From the NCBI GenBank assembly GCA_012845835.1, contig JABAKD010000029.1, forward strand, positions 2,362,970-2,426,969: a DNA stretch of 64,000 nt. Direction: 5' to 3'. Positions 10,936-20,867 of the stretch are shown piece by piece. The notes under the pieces are model-generated. The model was not told the DNA's origin. It ran no database searches and saw only the letters and a list, made by a program, of their open reading frames with translations. The translations under genes and the position numbers were made by a program. The stretch's first letter is position 1, and each line of letters begins with the position of its first letter. This DNA is from Undaria pinnatifida. Taxonomy: Eukaryota; Sar; Phaeophyceae; Laminariales; Alariaceae.

Positions 10936-12584
10936 CTAATGCGTCTTGTATATCACCGAGATGACGCCACCTCGCCCCCGTACCGGCTGATGACCGGTGA
11001 TCTGCTCCACCTCCAGCCGTTGGAGGGGAGTCGAAACGTCGTCTTGAGTGACGTGGTACGGCGGGGACTTCTTGGAAGAAATGTTAAGCACGTACTGCGT
11101 CAGCCCCGCCGGAAGGTAATTGGGCATGTCTCCGCCGTCGTGTGGGTTAGCGCAGGGTTTGCAGCGCTCGATGGCCATACGCCGACGAGCGTCCGAACCG
11201 GGCAGGTCGGAAGGGAGATCCAAATAAATGAGGTTGCTCCCGAGCGGCGAACCGTCCGGGGTCTCGGCGGCGGAGCAGGGACCGACTACCAGGATCTTGT
11301 ACGGGCCCGTCCAGTTAAGCGCGAGTTTGGTCTTGAGTACCTTGGCATCGGTGTTCGCCTTCACACCCTGGCGGATGGTAGAGGCAGAATAGTACATCCA
11401 TGCCCAACCACCTGTAGCGAAGTTAGGTGCTGGACGCAGCGCATCGGCGAGGGTGGAGGTTCTGCGGTTAACACGAGAAACGGTGAGGGCGTGGTGTGCG
11501 CGGACAATGTCGTTCGCGCGCTTTTGCCGGTCGGCGGCCAAGTCGCAATAAGCCAGGTGGTCGCGGGCTAGACTCTGGTGTCCCACGACGCCAGTGCGGT
11601 CGAAAACCGTCAGGGGGAGCCGTGGGAGTCTGCCAATGTGGACCTCGCTGGGCGCCAGACCCGTCGCCGCGCTGACTGAATTGTTGTAAGCGAATTCGAC
11701 GTGAGGCAGATGCAAGTCTCAATGGTCTTGTCGCTCGTTGACGACCAAAGCCAGCATTTGTGCCATAGTGTGATTTACCCGCTCAACGCCCCCGTTACCA
11801 CAGTGGGGATGATAGGAGCTTGTCGCGAGCTTGTGCACACCCAACAGCTGTTATACAGCTTGTGAAAGCTTGGAGCAGAACTGCAGTCCGTTGTCCGAGA
11901 GTATGGTGCGCGGGCACCCCCACAAGGAGATGTATTGATTCACCAGGATATTGGCTGTACCCTCCGCGGTGAACTCAGCGGCAGTGACGGGGAACATGTC
12001 GGACCGACGACTGAAGTGATCGGTGAACATCAGGATGTAGGTGTTGCCTCGTGGTGTGACCGGAAGGGGCCGAAGTAGTCAACACTGACGGGGACACCTG
12101 GACCTTCCGGTAGAGGCATTGAGATGATGGGCCAGCGGACAGTCAGCCGTAGGGGTTGCCGCGCTTGGCACTTCAAGCAGTGGCGAAGCCACCACCAGGT
12201 GCACGCATTCATGCCAATCCACCAATAAAATCGCTCCAGCATGCGTAACGTGCGCGTGGTGCCAAGGTGACAAGAGGCCGTCGAGTGACAAGCTTGCATG
12301 ATCCAAGGGCGCATGAGCAGGGGAACGTCGATGCGAAGTGGCTCGTCGTTTTGCAAGCAAGCAGCTCGCCCCACAGAGTTGGGTTTGTCATACCTTGTTG
12401 GCGGCAGTATCGGGTTGCGGACGAGTAGGACGATGTCGTCGTCGGTTGTATGTTGTCGACCCTTACCCGCCAGCTCCTTGATGTCTGAGTTGATGGACGC
12501 TTGTGCGACGGGTAGCACGCCCAAAAGTCGGGCGGGAGGACCGATGGCCGGCCGATAGAGACGCAACGCATCACGACGTGACAC
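10936..12584 (-). pseudogene. Gypsy integrase, broken by indel and stops
   Basis: The first segment (12,584 to 12,030) has an H-x5-H-x29-C-x2-C zinc site (residues 100, 106, 136, 139) and the first catalytic Asp in S-V-D-Y-F-G-P (codon 12,078-12,080). A one-base loss in a C-run near 12,065 shifts the frame. The second Asp lies in L-S-D-N-G (codon 11,893-11,895) and the catalytic Glu in G-G-V-E-R (11,782-11,784), giving a DDE triad with the D-x35-E spacing. In-frame stops interrupt it at 11,851-11,853 (TAA) and 11,719-11,721 (TGA, where Trp would be expected). The ORF 11,715-10,936 is the integrase C-terminal part. The plus-strand 256-codon frame here is antisense shadow. Confidence 0.8.
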
Positions 12585-13007
12585 GTCGGCTCAGCGTGCT
12601 GCTCTCGCTTCCAATCGGCATGTGAATAACGCGCGACGGAACCAGCGAACCGCAATTCAGCAGCGTCGCCGAGGGCGTCCGACCTTGTATGTGCAGTCGC
12701 CGTGTCACCAGGAGAAGGCGTGAGCCGTAAGAGCGGAGTTCCCATATAGGCTCTGCGTGGTCGCGGTCGGACGGTAGTGGCACCGTGCAGACCGGCGAGT
12801 CGGCAAGAGCAGGGGTCGCGGAGCCGGCCGCGGCCGTGGGACTCGCGGCGGGGTTGTACCTCGTCTGGAGAAGAGATGGCCGAGGGGCCCCGCCGGGCCC
12901 GAATCCATAATCCACAGCGGGGGTGCATTACCGGTTGCTGTCGCTGTTCGTCGGCGCGTCGTCGACGGCGGAGGGGCTAGAGTGCCAAGCAAGACGGAGA
13001 CGGACAC
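12585..13007 (-). pseudogene. Pro/Arg-rich gypsy remnant, possible protease trace
   Basis: Open in overlapping frames. One frame (13,007 to 12,705) contains P-L-W-I-M-D-S-G-P-A-G, faintly like the D-S/T-G-A core of a retropepsin, but the Pro after D-S-G and the lack of the second half make this weak. Just before the integrase, another frame carries Y-S-H-A-D-W-K-R-E-Q, probably the tail between RNase H and integrase. Confidence 0.2.
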
Positions 13008-13070
13008 AGTCGAACCGGTGGTCGCGGCGGGAGCCGTCTTCTGTGTAGAACTCCGGGATAGAAAAGTCGG

Positions 13071-14018
13071 CTATGCGATGGGCGTCGCTGCAGCCAGGGC
13101 TTCTGCGGAGCCCATGCCGCCCTCGATGTGTATGGCAAAAACCGAAGCGAAAACAGTGTCAGCGGTAGGCAAAATCGACCCGCAGCCGGTACAGCCTTCG
13201 GTAGTGGCGATGGAGGCAGAAACACGAGCGACGAATCTCCCCGGCGAAGCAGAAAGGCCGTCAATCCTTATGCAAGTACGTGGCTCGTGTGTGCGAAAAT
13301 TGTAAAAAGCGGTAGAGGTGAGAGGGAGCCCACCCAAGACAGCATGCTCAGTGCGGGGCACGAGCCCACCCAAGACAGGGCTTTCGGCGAGGGGTTGGAG
13401 TCCAACTAAAGCAGTGCTTTCGGTGTGGGGCACGAGCCCACCCAAGACAGTGCTTTCGGCGAGGGGCGCGAGTCCACCCAAACCGACCCCTGGGATCGGC
13501 GAGGAGGGAGCGCGCAGCCCGCGGGTCCGTAGGAGGTAGATACCGCTATCTCCAACGGGGTTGGGGCTTATCAACCCCACGGGGTTGAAGTTTGTCAAGC
13601 CACTGCGGTCGTACTCCGTAGCAGGCTCTGCAAAACGGGTCGGAAAAATCGGCGATGCCGTTGGCGCTCCCTTTGCGGTACTCGAGTGTGCAATCGAACG
13701 CGGTGACGAACTCAAGCTACCGCTGGATTCGTGCATTGAGGGTCCCCACTTTGCGAAAGCTCTCCTGTGTCTTGTGGCCGGAGGATATGCGGAACTTTGT
13801 TCCCCACAGTACCCTCGGAGGCGTTTGGGAGCCCAAACAATGCTGCCGGTCCCCAAATTCAGAGGAATCCAGTGCCTCTCCGAGTCGAGCGTTGCTCGAC
13901 TGGTATACGCGATTTTCATAGTGAACGAAACGTCGTCCAGCGTCACAGTACCCTCGACGAAACAGGGGCCGTGTTCTGACAGCGCAAGGTCAGAGCCGAC
14001 ACCAGAAGCTATCTCCAA
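13071..14018 (-). CDS. Unrecognised ORF between NADAR and integrase
   Basis: About 315 codons without a stop on the element's coding strand. It starts at a TTG, so it is probably an internal segment of a polyprotein. The N-terminal ~85 residues look like a mixed beta domain; I cannot name it. Residues ~180-235 contain four copies of a 12-residue repeat of the form GGLxPxxESxVL (13,320-13,480), encoded by a 36-bp tandem repeat. The C-terminal ~80 residues are Ala/Ser-rich. It does not contain RT, protease or RNase H motifs that I can see, although such domains would normally occupy this position. Confidence 0.35.
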   Translation of the reverse strand: MEIASGVGSDLALSEHGPCFVEGTVTLDDVSFTMKIAYTSRATLDSERHWIPLNLGTGSIVWAPKRLRGYCGEQSSAYPPATRHRRAFAKWGPSMHESSGSLSSSPRSIAHSSTAKGAPTASPIFPTRFAEPATEYDRSGLTNFNPVGLISPNPVGDSGIYLLRTRGLRAPSSPIPGVGLGGLAPLAESTVLGGLVPHTESTALVGLQPLAESPVLGGLVPRTEHAVLGGLPLTSTAFYNFRTHEPRTCIRIDGLSASPGRFVARVSASIATTEGCTGCGSILPTADTVFASVFAIHIEGGMGSAEALAAATPIA

Positions 14019-14199
14019 AGCTTCACGGCTTTTAATTGGCCAACGCGCCCGAGAAATAGGTCGGAAATGCCGAAGGGGAAGCTTTGCGAGCGCTGGCCGC
14101 TGTAAACGGCCCGGCCGCGGCGCGGACGAGATTTCTTGGTTCTTGCATTCGCAGTGATAGTGCGGAACCGACTAGGGGAGGCCGGGTGCGCCGACCTGG

Positions 14200-14720
14200 T
14201 CTCATTGTCGCGAATAGCTTCGCGAACGACAGAAAAGGCCTCACCGAGCAAGTTCCTCTCCCCTGGCATAGGTTGTTGGCCCTGGGACCATCCGCCCGGA
14301 GGCCAATGCCCCACACTGGGTCCAGAGGGCTGGATTCAGCCAGAAGCTTGTTGTCATAGCTCAAAAGATGATTTTTTTATGGCTGGATTCCGCGTGAATT
14401 TGGCGTAGGTGCCAGATAACACGGCGTTTTGCTTCTCCCTGTCCCCAACACCGGAGTCAAAGTTGTGCACGCCTCGACCGATGCGTTTGCGTGTGCTTGG
14501 ACTAAGCGGCGACATGATGAGCCCCACTGCTCGATGGCCTTGGAAAAGCCTGATCTTTTCGGCCATCATATGTATTGCTCCGCGCAAGAATATGGCACGT
14601 CGTCCACGGCAAACGACGAAGGGGACCACGGTGAAAAATAGGATGGGGGCTGCCAGAATAACACCACTTTGTCTGTGAAGTATTCGAGAGAAGGGTCAAA
14701 AGCCGTGTTGGAATTTGGGC
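14200..14720 (-). pseudogene. NADAR (YbiA-like) N-glycosidase domain in a gypsy-like element
   Basis: Four minus-strand segments in sequence match the NADAR fold. The first (about 14,720 to 14,572) has F-W-Q-P-P-S-Y-F-S-P-W-S-P and S-C-A-E-Q-Y. The second (14,569 to 14,354) starts M-M-A-E-K-I-R-L-F-Q and contains Y-A-K-F-T-R-N-P-A. The third (about 14,362 to 14,253) has N-K-L-L-A-E-S-S-P-L-D-P and V-W-G-I-G-L. The fourth (14,252 to ~14,200) has N-L-L-G-E-A-F-S-V-V-R-E. These are the family's conserved AEQYMMA-K, KF-N, AE-SP-D-WGIGL and NLLG-VRE blocks in order. NADAR enzymes cleave N-glycosidic bonds (riboflavin-pathway intermediates for YbiA; ADP-ribose on guanine for others). Three small indels break it: an extra AT near 14,570, an A/T-run near 14,360 and one near 14,253. 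It lies between Gag and the rest of Pol. Confidence 0.8.
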
Positions 14721-14724
14721 CTGC

Positions 14725-15345
14725 AATGTCCCCATCCTGGAACACCAGGCCTCAGGAGCACAACGCGAATCTGAACCCGTGGTTTCTCGCCTGGGGTCTT
14801 TCTTCGCTCGTTGGCGGAACAGCGCAAAACTTCGCTCTAACTGCGCCCGAAAAATGGCTAAAACCGACGGTGCCAACCCGTCGGTAGCCTCGTTGGACAT
14901 TTGTGGGTCTACAATGTCCAATGTCCTCTTCTGGGAACACCAGTCCTCGGCTCTGTGGGCCTGTAGTGTCCCCTTGCGGGAGCACCAGGCCTCGGGAGCA
15001 AGATGCGAGTCCGAACCCGGGGCTTCTCGCCTTGGGTCCTGCTCACTCGCTGGCGGAAACTCGTAAAAAGCCGCCTCCGCTGCACCCGAAAAAAAGTCCA
15101 CCACCGACGGTGCCAACCTGTCGGTAGGTGCCAACCCCTCGGTAGCCTCGTTGGACATTTGGGTCTGCAATGTCCCCGTCTGGGAACACCAGTCCTCGGC
15201 TCTTTGGGCCTGTAGTGTCCCCCTCAGGAACACCTGGCCTCGGGAGCACAACGCGAGTCCGAACCCACGGTTTCTCGCGTCGTGGACGCTTTGCCCTTTG
15301 GCGTATAATCGAAAGAAAACAGCTCTAACTGCGCCCAAAGGGGCA
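14725..15345. repeat. ~243-bp tandem repeat, about 2.5 copies
   Basis: Units start near 14,727, 14,968 and 15,212, each opening with a TGTCCCC / GGGAACACCAG block, then CGAGTCCGAACCC, TTTCTCGC, CTGCGCCCGAAAA, GACGGTGCCAACC and TCGGTAGCCTCGTTGGACAT. Unit 3 is partial. Both main minus frames stay open across most of it, so the polyprotein frame cannot be decided. It lies immediately 5' (minus strand) of the NADAR domain. Confidence 0.75.
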
Positions 15346-16614
15346 GGTGTTTCTGCTTGACAAGAGGCGCGATTCTTCCGTAAATTTGCGGAAATAGCGT
15401 CCAGCTGATCAGGCTGGAGACCGTGGCGTCACCACTTGACCGTCGCGCAGTGTCGGATCTTCTTCCTGTGCCACTTGGGCAGACGTGGCGTGAAACACGT
15501 GGGTTAGCGTGTTAAAAGACGAAGCAGGGTTTGTAGACCCTATGGGCGTCTTCTGGAGCGGGGCTCGGGCAAGTGGCAATTATGTTTTTGCCCGAGGAGA
15601 CTCTTTTCCGTTATGCCTCTTGGAGAAGGGAGACGGGGTAGCTAATCTTGTCTACTCCTCCTTGATGGAAAAAAGGACAGAGCGCCCGCTGTTATCGCGA
15701 GCAAACACCGGATCGAGCCTCTCAAAAGATCTCGGGTGTTTTAGTGTTGGCCTTCCCACAATTCAAATCGACCGCCACTTCGTTGTCAGAAAAAGTGTTC
15801 GAGGGTCGGCCGTCCCACACCTCAAACCGCCTGGTCATGAAGAGGGGGGGATGAACACTTTCGCGTAAAAAAGGCGACGCGACATCACCGCAGCTATATT
15901 GTTGCGCGACGCGTCCCTGCGGGGGAGCGCGCAAAGCGCAGGCTCCTGTGCCATGGTTGATGGGGGCGGCGTTTGAAGCGCGTACCCCCATTGCCGAGTT
16001 TATACCGCCGTTGAGGGAAACGGCGCTGGAAGCGCGGTTCCCGTCGCCGAACTCAGACCATGACCGAGAGAAACGTCGCTGGAAGCGCGCGATCTCGCCG
16101 TCGAAAAAAAAAAAAAAACTGGCTGGAGGAAACCACGCTTGAAGCGCTGGTTCCCGCCGCCGGCACTACGCCATGAGGATCGTCCGCAGACGGCGTAGGA
16201 GCCCGTGGGCTCTTGACAGAGGCAATCTGTGCTGGGTTACTGGACAGGCTAGCAACAGAATACGAGCATCTTCTGAGTGGCCCCCGACAGTGTTGTCGAC
16301 GGTGCCGTACCTGCCACGTCGAGCTTTCAATTGCCGGTACAGAATGTGCCAGGCTGGCGCGCGTGGGTATTTCCGTCCGGGTTATGGGCGGCTCCAAAGC
16401 GCATTCGAGGAGCAGGAGCGGGGGTAGAAGAGGCGGCCGAGCGCGGGATACCACCATGGTGATCCGACGTGTATGTGATCTCGTTGTGACAGTTTACCTG
16501 GCCCTGATCCTGGTGGTACCCTCGCGATTGACCTGAAAGATGGTGACGTTTTTTTTTGTGGCTGTTCGGGCGAGAAGATTTGTCGTCTCGGCGGTAGCAG
16601 ACCTTTCATGTTTG
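15346..16614. other. Gypsy interior without recognisable domain
   Basis: Lies between the Gag zinc knuckle and the tandem repeat. Frames up to 119-134 codons exist on both strands but show no retropepsin, RT or RNase H motif. A 14-base A-run sits at about 16,105-16,118. Short internal repeats (GGCGTTTGAAGCGCG/GGCGCTGGAAGCGCG type) recur at 15,965-16,150. Confidence 0.4.
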
Positions 16615-18978
16615 TCAACGTCGGTGTGCGTCATCGTCGCCAAGTTGGCCAAGTTCAGGGTTCAAGCAGCCACTTGCAGTAATGAAAGGATGCCTACAAT
16701 GCTTGAAGGAATGGTTATCTTCGTGGCAGTTGAGGCAAAGCCCCCGGTTTTCTCGGAGGGCATCAGCGCGTGGTGAAAGGAGGCCGCTCCAAAGAGGAGG
16801 GTCGTCTGTCTTAAACGAGGCAATAACGGCGAAAACTTCTGCATAATTATGCTCTTCTAGTGGCCAGCAGTTCGATGTGTGGTCAAGCCAAGGGTCAAAT
16901 GAATCATCGATGGGCATGAGAGTTAAATGATGGCTCGATTCCGTCTAGCACGAAAGCGACTGGGACGGCACTCGGCCCTGGCCGCGCCCATGATCGGCGG
17001 GCCGGGGTCCCGACGGGGCGGATGACCGCGCTCCCGTCGAAGAAACAGGGAGAGAAGAAAATTGTTTCGCCGTTGACGACACGTGTCTTATTATGCGCGT
17101 AGTCACTAAAAGCCCGCCACATAGCATCCAATAAGGCGTATGTCCGCGGGTCCGTTGCCTTCGAACCAGGGTGCAACGCAGGCAGGAGACTCGGAAATTG
17201 CTCATTCGCCACCACCCGAACCACCTCCAACACCGCATCCGTCCCCGGAGACAAAACACGCTCACTCCCCGTAGCGGTCGACACAAGTACGCGAAACTCC
17301 CGACCGAAATCAGAAAAAGGCGTGCCGTTGCACATTCCAAAATATGCGACTTAGTGTAGCCCTCCTCCGTGTCAACCCCGTCGAAGTGCGCCATCAACAG
17401 GCGCAACAGGAGGGTGAAAGCCTCAGGCCCAGATGCCTCTCCTGCCATGGCTCTTGACACCTCTTGCCTGCTACCACGGCCACCTCGCTGTGGTCGTCCG
17501 TGCTCGAGAATGAAGACGAGCGGGAGGAGGTTGACGAGCCGTCCCACGCTGAACGTTCCTCTCGCGCCATTCCTCCGCTCTTCTTTGCCTCCGCCAGAGC
17601 TGCGGCCACTGCCCTGGTTGTTGGATCAAAGTTGCCCCCTCGGCGGCGCCCTGGGCCACATCAGCACCCGATGCGCCCCCCCCGCCTCCACCACCGCTGT
17701 CACCCCCGCGGCGGTGGTGGTGGTCGCCACCCCCACCATTTTTGCCGCCACCCCCACGGTTGCGATCTCCGCGGTCGCGACTCTCGCTGCGTCGCTGTTT
17801 CTCCCGGTTTCGTCCCGCCAACTCTTCCTCCGGGGTTCGGCCAAAAGACAGGGTCGGGCTGCTCGTCGCGGGCTATCAGCAGGGCCTTAACGAGGGCCAG
17901 GGTCGGGGCGGCTCGCGTCTGTCCGCCATGGGACGTACAATCCATGCGAGTCCAGGCCGCTTCAACTGAAAGGACGTCCGCTTGCCGCGACGCCGGCCTC
18001 TCTGACGCGATGAGGGCGCAGGCCGTTTCCACCACCGCGGTCGCCAACGCTGAGGAGAAGTCTACCCTCGGTGCAGACGCCATGCACGCGACGATGCCCT
18101 TGAAGAAGGCGTCGTTCCCGGGTCGTGGTTGCTGAGATGAGACACCCTGCGGGCGCGACGAAGGCGAGGGGGCCGCGGTAGCTCCCACCGCAGCCGACGC
18201 AACTGATTGGGCGAGGGCTTGTTTCGCCCTCTTCGCTACCAGTGACGCCTCCCGCGTAGCGGTCTTCGCTTGCTCGATATCTTCGTCAAACCGACGTCGG
18301 CGTGCTATCGTCTGGTTGGTGTCGACGAGCGTCCGCTGGGCCCGCGCCGCCGCATATGCCAATTCCAAGGGGGCGGCATGGGCGCCCCGGTCCCGGGAGC
18401 TCTGGGGGTGGCGTTCTGTCGAGCGCGGAGAGCCCATGTGGCGGCGGTGGTGCCCTGTCGAGCGCGGGGGGGGGGGACTGGTGGCGCTCCCCCGGGGCTG
18501 GCGAGAGCTGGCGTCGAGACGCCCCCGAGTCCGGTGGAGGTTGGTCCGTCTTCTTCTCTGCGCGAACCGGCGAGTCGACCTTCTTGGTTGGTGGGTCCGG
18601 GTGGAGGTATGGTGCTCCGTCTTTTGTCTCGTCACCGGAACCCGCCTCCGGTGGTCCCCCCCGTCTCGAGTCGCGGGATCTCGAGCGAGTTCTCCCTGTC
18701 TCGTGGGCATCCAGGTTGGGGTGCGTGGAAGACCTCAGCCTGCCCCGAGTGGCCCGATTCCTCACTGGTAGACTTGTTGCTTGTTGTCTGTAGGGAGGGC
18801 AGCGGAAGGAGGAGGTGTGGGGGAAGGTGGCGGGATGGGAACGACGCGTAAAATCGATGGAGGCAGATATATTGTTGAGGTGTCCCTGCTGCAAATAGCG
18901 GTATATCTGTGTTTCAGCAAACAGCAAGATATGGGCCTCGACTCCGTCCAGCATCAGTGATGGTAGCAGCCACGCCAA
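16615..18978 (-). pseudogene. Gypsy Gag polyprotein with CCHC knuckle
   Basis: Several minus-strand frames join into one Gag. The N-terminal part (first ATG near 18,954) is short, then Ser/Pro/Arg-rich. The middle segment (about 18,380 to 17,750) has a charged helical stretch D-E-D-I-E-Q-A-K-T-A-T-R-E-A-S. The segment 17,450 to 16,930 has H-F-D-G-V-D-T-E-E-G-Y and then F-G-R-E-F-R-V-L-V. The last segment (16,917 to 16,615) has a zinc knuckle C-x2-C-x4-H-x4-C at 16,696-16,737, the usual RNA-binding motif of retroelement nucleocapsid. At least four frame changes separate the pieces. Gag would form the cytoplasmic particle that packages the element RNA. Confidence 0.65.
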
Positions 18979-19009
18979 CTAGCCGTATAAAAGGAGGACA
19001 GCGGTAAGA

Positions 19010-19690
19010 AGGGTACCATCCACCAAAGCCGCAGCATAAGAGCAGCGCCCAGTCTGACCGTAACGTATACGGGTAACGCCCGCACGAACCGCAGTAAAAG
19101 CAGCCAAAAATGGGCGACACTGACCCCAAGCGCAGTGCAGGGGGTGCAACACAGTAAAGGTACGTCTGCAGCCATCGCACTTAAACAGGCATCATTCAAC
19201 CTAGGCGGGGGGGATAGCACAGGCAAGCGTCGCCCAAAACGCCCACGCCCATCGCACCAAAACAGGCAGCATTTATCCCATGCACAGTGTAGGAGGCAGA
19301 ACAGCAGTAAACGGTCGCCTAAACACGTCGACGCTCATCGCACCAAACAGGCAGCAATTCACCCAGGTGTAGTGTAGTGGGGTAGCGCAGTGAAGGGTCG
19401 CCCAACACACCGACGCTCATAGCACCAAAACAGGCAGTATTTAACCTAGGCGCAGTGTAGGGGGGTAGCACAGTGAAGGGTCGCCCAACAGGAGTGTAGA
19501 GGGGGTAGCACAGCAGAGGATCGCGCAGCCAACCGTATAAAAAAAAACGGGCAGCATCTGCCGTAATAGTAGTGTGGGGGGGGTAGCACAGTAGAGGATC
19601 GCGCAGCTAACCGTATAAAAAACGGGCAGCATCTGCCCCAACAGCAGTGTACGGGGGGGTTAGCACAGAATAGCGTTGTACATGTGCCAA
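19010..19690. repeat. Degenerate ~77-85 bp tandem array with TATA-like words
   Basis: Roughly seven units share GGCAGCAT, a CAGTGTAGGGGGGTAGCACAG block, GGTCGCCCAAC and CATCGCACCAAAACA. GGCAGC starts are at ~19,188 (diverged), 19,265, 19,350 and 19,433. Two later units (19,530-19,680) contain CCGTATAAAAAA. A similar CCGTATAAAAGG lies at 18,981. It could be part of the upstream LTR or promoter region of the gypsy element, but its TATA-like words point the other way (plus strand). Confidence 0.65.
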
Positions 19691-19711
19691 CCAGAGGACA
19701 GAGTCAGGTGC

Positions 19712-19920
19712 AACGCCCGAACAAGGTAGTTTCCCCACCGACCGCACTATAGGGGGACGGTCGCGCCTACAGTAGTGCTGCTCGCTGCATTATCGTTGCT
19801 GTCCCCATAGGTGCCGACAATACCAACCGCGCAAAGATGGGCAGCATAAATCCCGAACAAGGTAGTTTCCCCATCGACCGCACTATAGGAGGACGATTGC
19901 GCCTACAGTAGTGGTATGTA
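19712..19920. repeat. Direct repeat, ~136-bp spacing
   Basis: CCGAACAAGGTAGTTTCCCC is followed by CGACCGCACTATAGG, then GACG and GCGCCTACAGTAGTG, in two copies (about 19,717-19,779 and 19,853-19,915). Confidence 0.75.
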
Positions 19921-19984
19921 CCTCTATCGTAGCACGCGTCCACACCGAAAAAAATGTCCCCAAAAATGACCCCCCCCACTGTGG

Positions 19985-20278
19985 CCTCTGGAGTGGCCAC
20001 ATCAGGAAACAAAGTAACTCATCGGTCGCTGCCATCCATGCGCAAGGAAGTAGGCACAAGGTGCCGAAGTCCGTCTTTCGAGCGGTTCTTGGAAAAAGAC
20101 GCAGTCCACCCTTTCATGCATGCGACTCGCCCAACACCTCACCACGGCGCTTCGCACTTGGCGCAAGCAATAATGTCTGCCTCTGATTGGTGAAAACCCG
20201 ACGTGCTCCGTCCCGGCATAGTAGGGATGCGAGGGTCCATGGTCATACGACCACGGCCATGCACAAACTGAGTACACG
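19985..20278. repeat. Dispersed repeat R1, copy at 20.0 kb
   Basis: Closely related to 41,641-41,920 over its whole length (for example GGCACAAGGTGCCGAAGTCC, TTTCATGCATGCGACTCGCC, CGACGTGCTCCGTCCCGGCA). A short related block lies at 53,770-53,832. In plus direction all three stay open through a segment of the form R-R-A-x-S-R-H-x-x-D-A-R-V, so this may derive from a coding segment of an element. Confidence 0.7.
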
Positions 20279-20510
20279 CCCCCCCCTCCCCTCTCCCTTC
20301 CCCCCCCCCGGTCCCCCCCTTCCCCTCCCCCGCTTCCCCTCCCCCCCTCCCCCCCCCCCTCCCCTCCCCAGGACGGGGGATTGGGGGGAAGGCTCAGGGA
20401 GAAGAGAGGAAAGGGGGGGAGGAGGGGCAGGCAGGGGGCGCGCGGAGGGGGGAGGGGGGGAGGGGGGAAGAAGGAGGGGGGAGGGGATCAGGAGGGGGAA
20501 AGGCGGTGGA
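20279..20510. repeat. C-rich tract followed by G-rich tract
   Basis: About 90 bp of nearly pure C/T on the plus strand (20,279-20,369) is followed by ~140 bp of nearly pure G/A (20,372-20,510) with many GGGG runs. The halves can pair as an imperfect hairpin, and both strands have many runs compatible with G-quadruplexes. Frames through it encode only Pro, Gly, Arg and Glu and are not genes. Confidence 0.85.
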
Positions 20511-20867
20511 ATTGTTGAGCGAGATGCCCGGAAATATTCGACTGGAGAGACATGACGAAAATAACGCCGTTGATGATTACCTGGAGGCGGCGTGGAAGGC
20601 GGAGGGTGTAGACGAGGGGGCAAGCGACGCCCACTCTCTGAGTAGAATCGTAGCAGGGTTTTCAGAAGATTGAAGCGTTGGAAGAAGGAGGTGGGGAGGG
20701 GAGAGGTAGGGGAGTGCGGAGGGGCTGCCGGCGAGCGGCGAGCCACACCTATATGGTACACGTGAGGGATAATATGATCGACCGTCGACGCATCCGGGAT
20801 TGTTAGAGAACAAGTCAGCGAGAGGTGGCCTTAAATGACTGGTAGCAGACAAAATATACAGGCGTGA
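20511..20867. other. Intergenic; nothing recognised
   Basis: Flanks the low-complexity tract. No motif or RNA gene seen. Confidence 0.5.

Larger units (their letters stand above)
10430..18978 (-). mobile_element. Decayed Ty3/gypsy-like element with a NADAR domain
   Basis: Read on the minus strand the order is Gag (18,978 to 16,615) with a CCHC knuckle, a tandem repeat (15,345-14,725), a NADAR domain (14,720-14,200), an unrecognised ORF (14,018-13,071), a Pro-rich stretch, a gypsy-type integrase (12,584-10,936) and a Tudor-like tail (10,909-10,430). Domain types and order (Gag first, integrase last) indicate a Ty3/gypsy-type element. A reverse transcriptase/RNase H region should lie between Gag and integrase, but no RT motif was found. 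LTRs were not identified, so the limits given are coding limits only. Confidence 0.65.

Noticed and set aside
10801-11571. 256-codon plus-strand ORF
   Set aside because: It is exactly antisense to the gypsy integrase C-terminal region, whose minus-strand motifs are clear.
20187-20761. Pro/Gly/Arg/Glu-rich frames up to 172 codons
   Set aside because: Direct consequence of the C-rich/G-rich tract.
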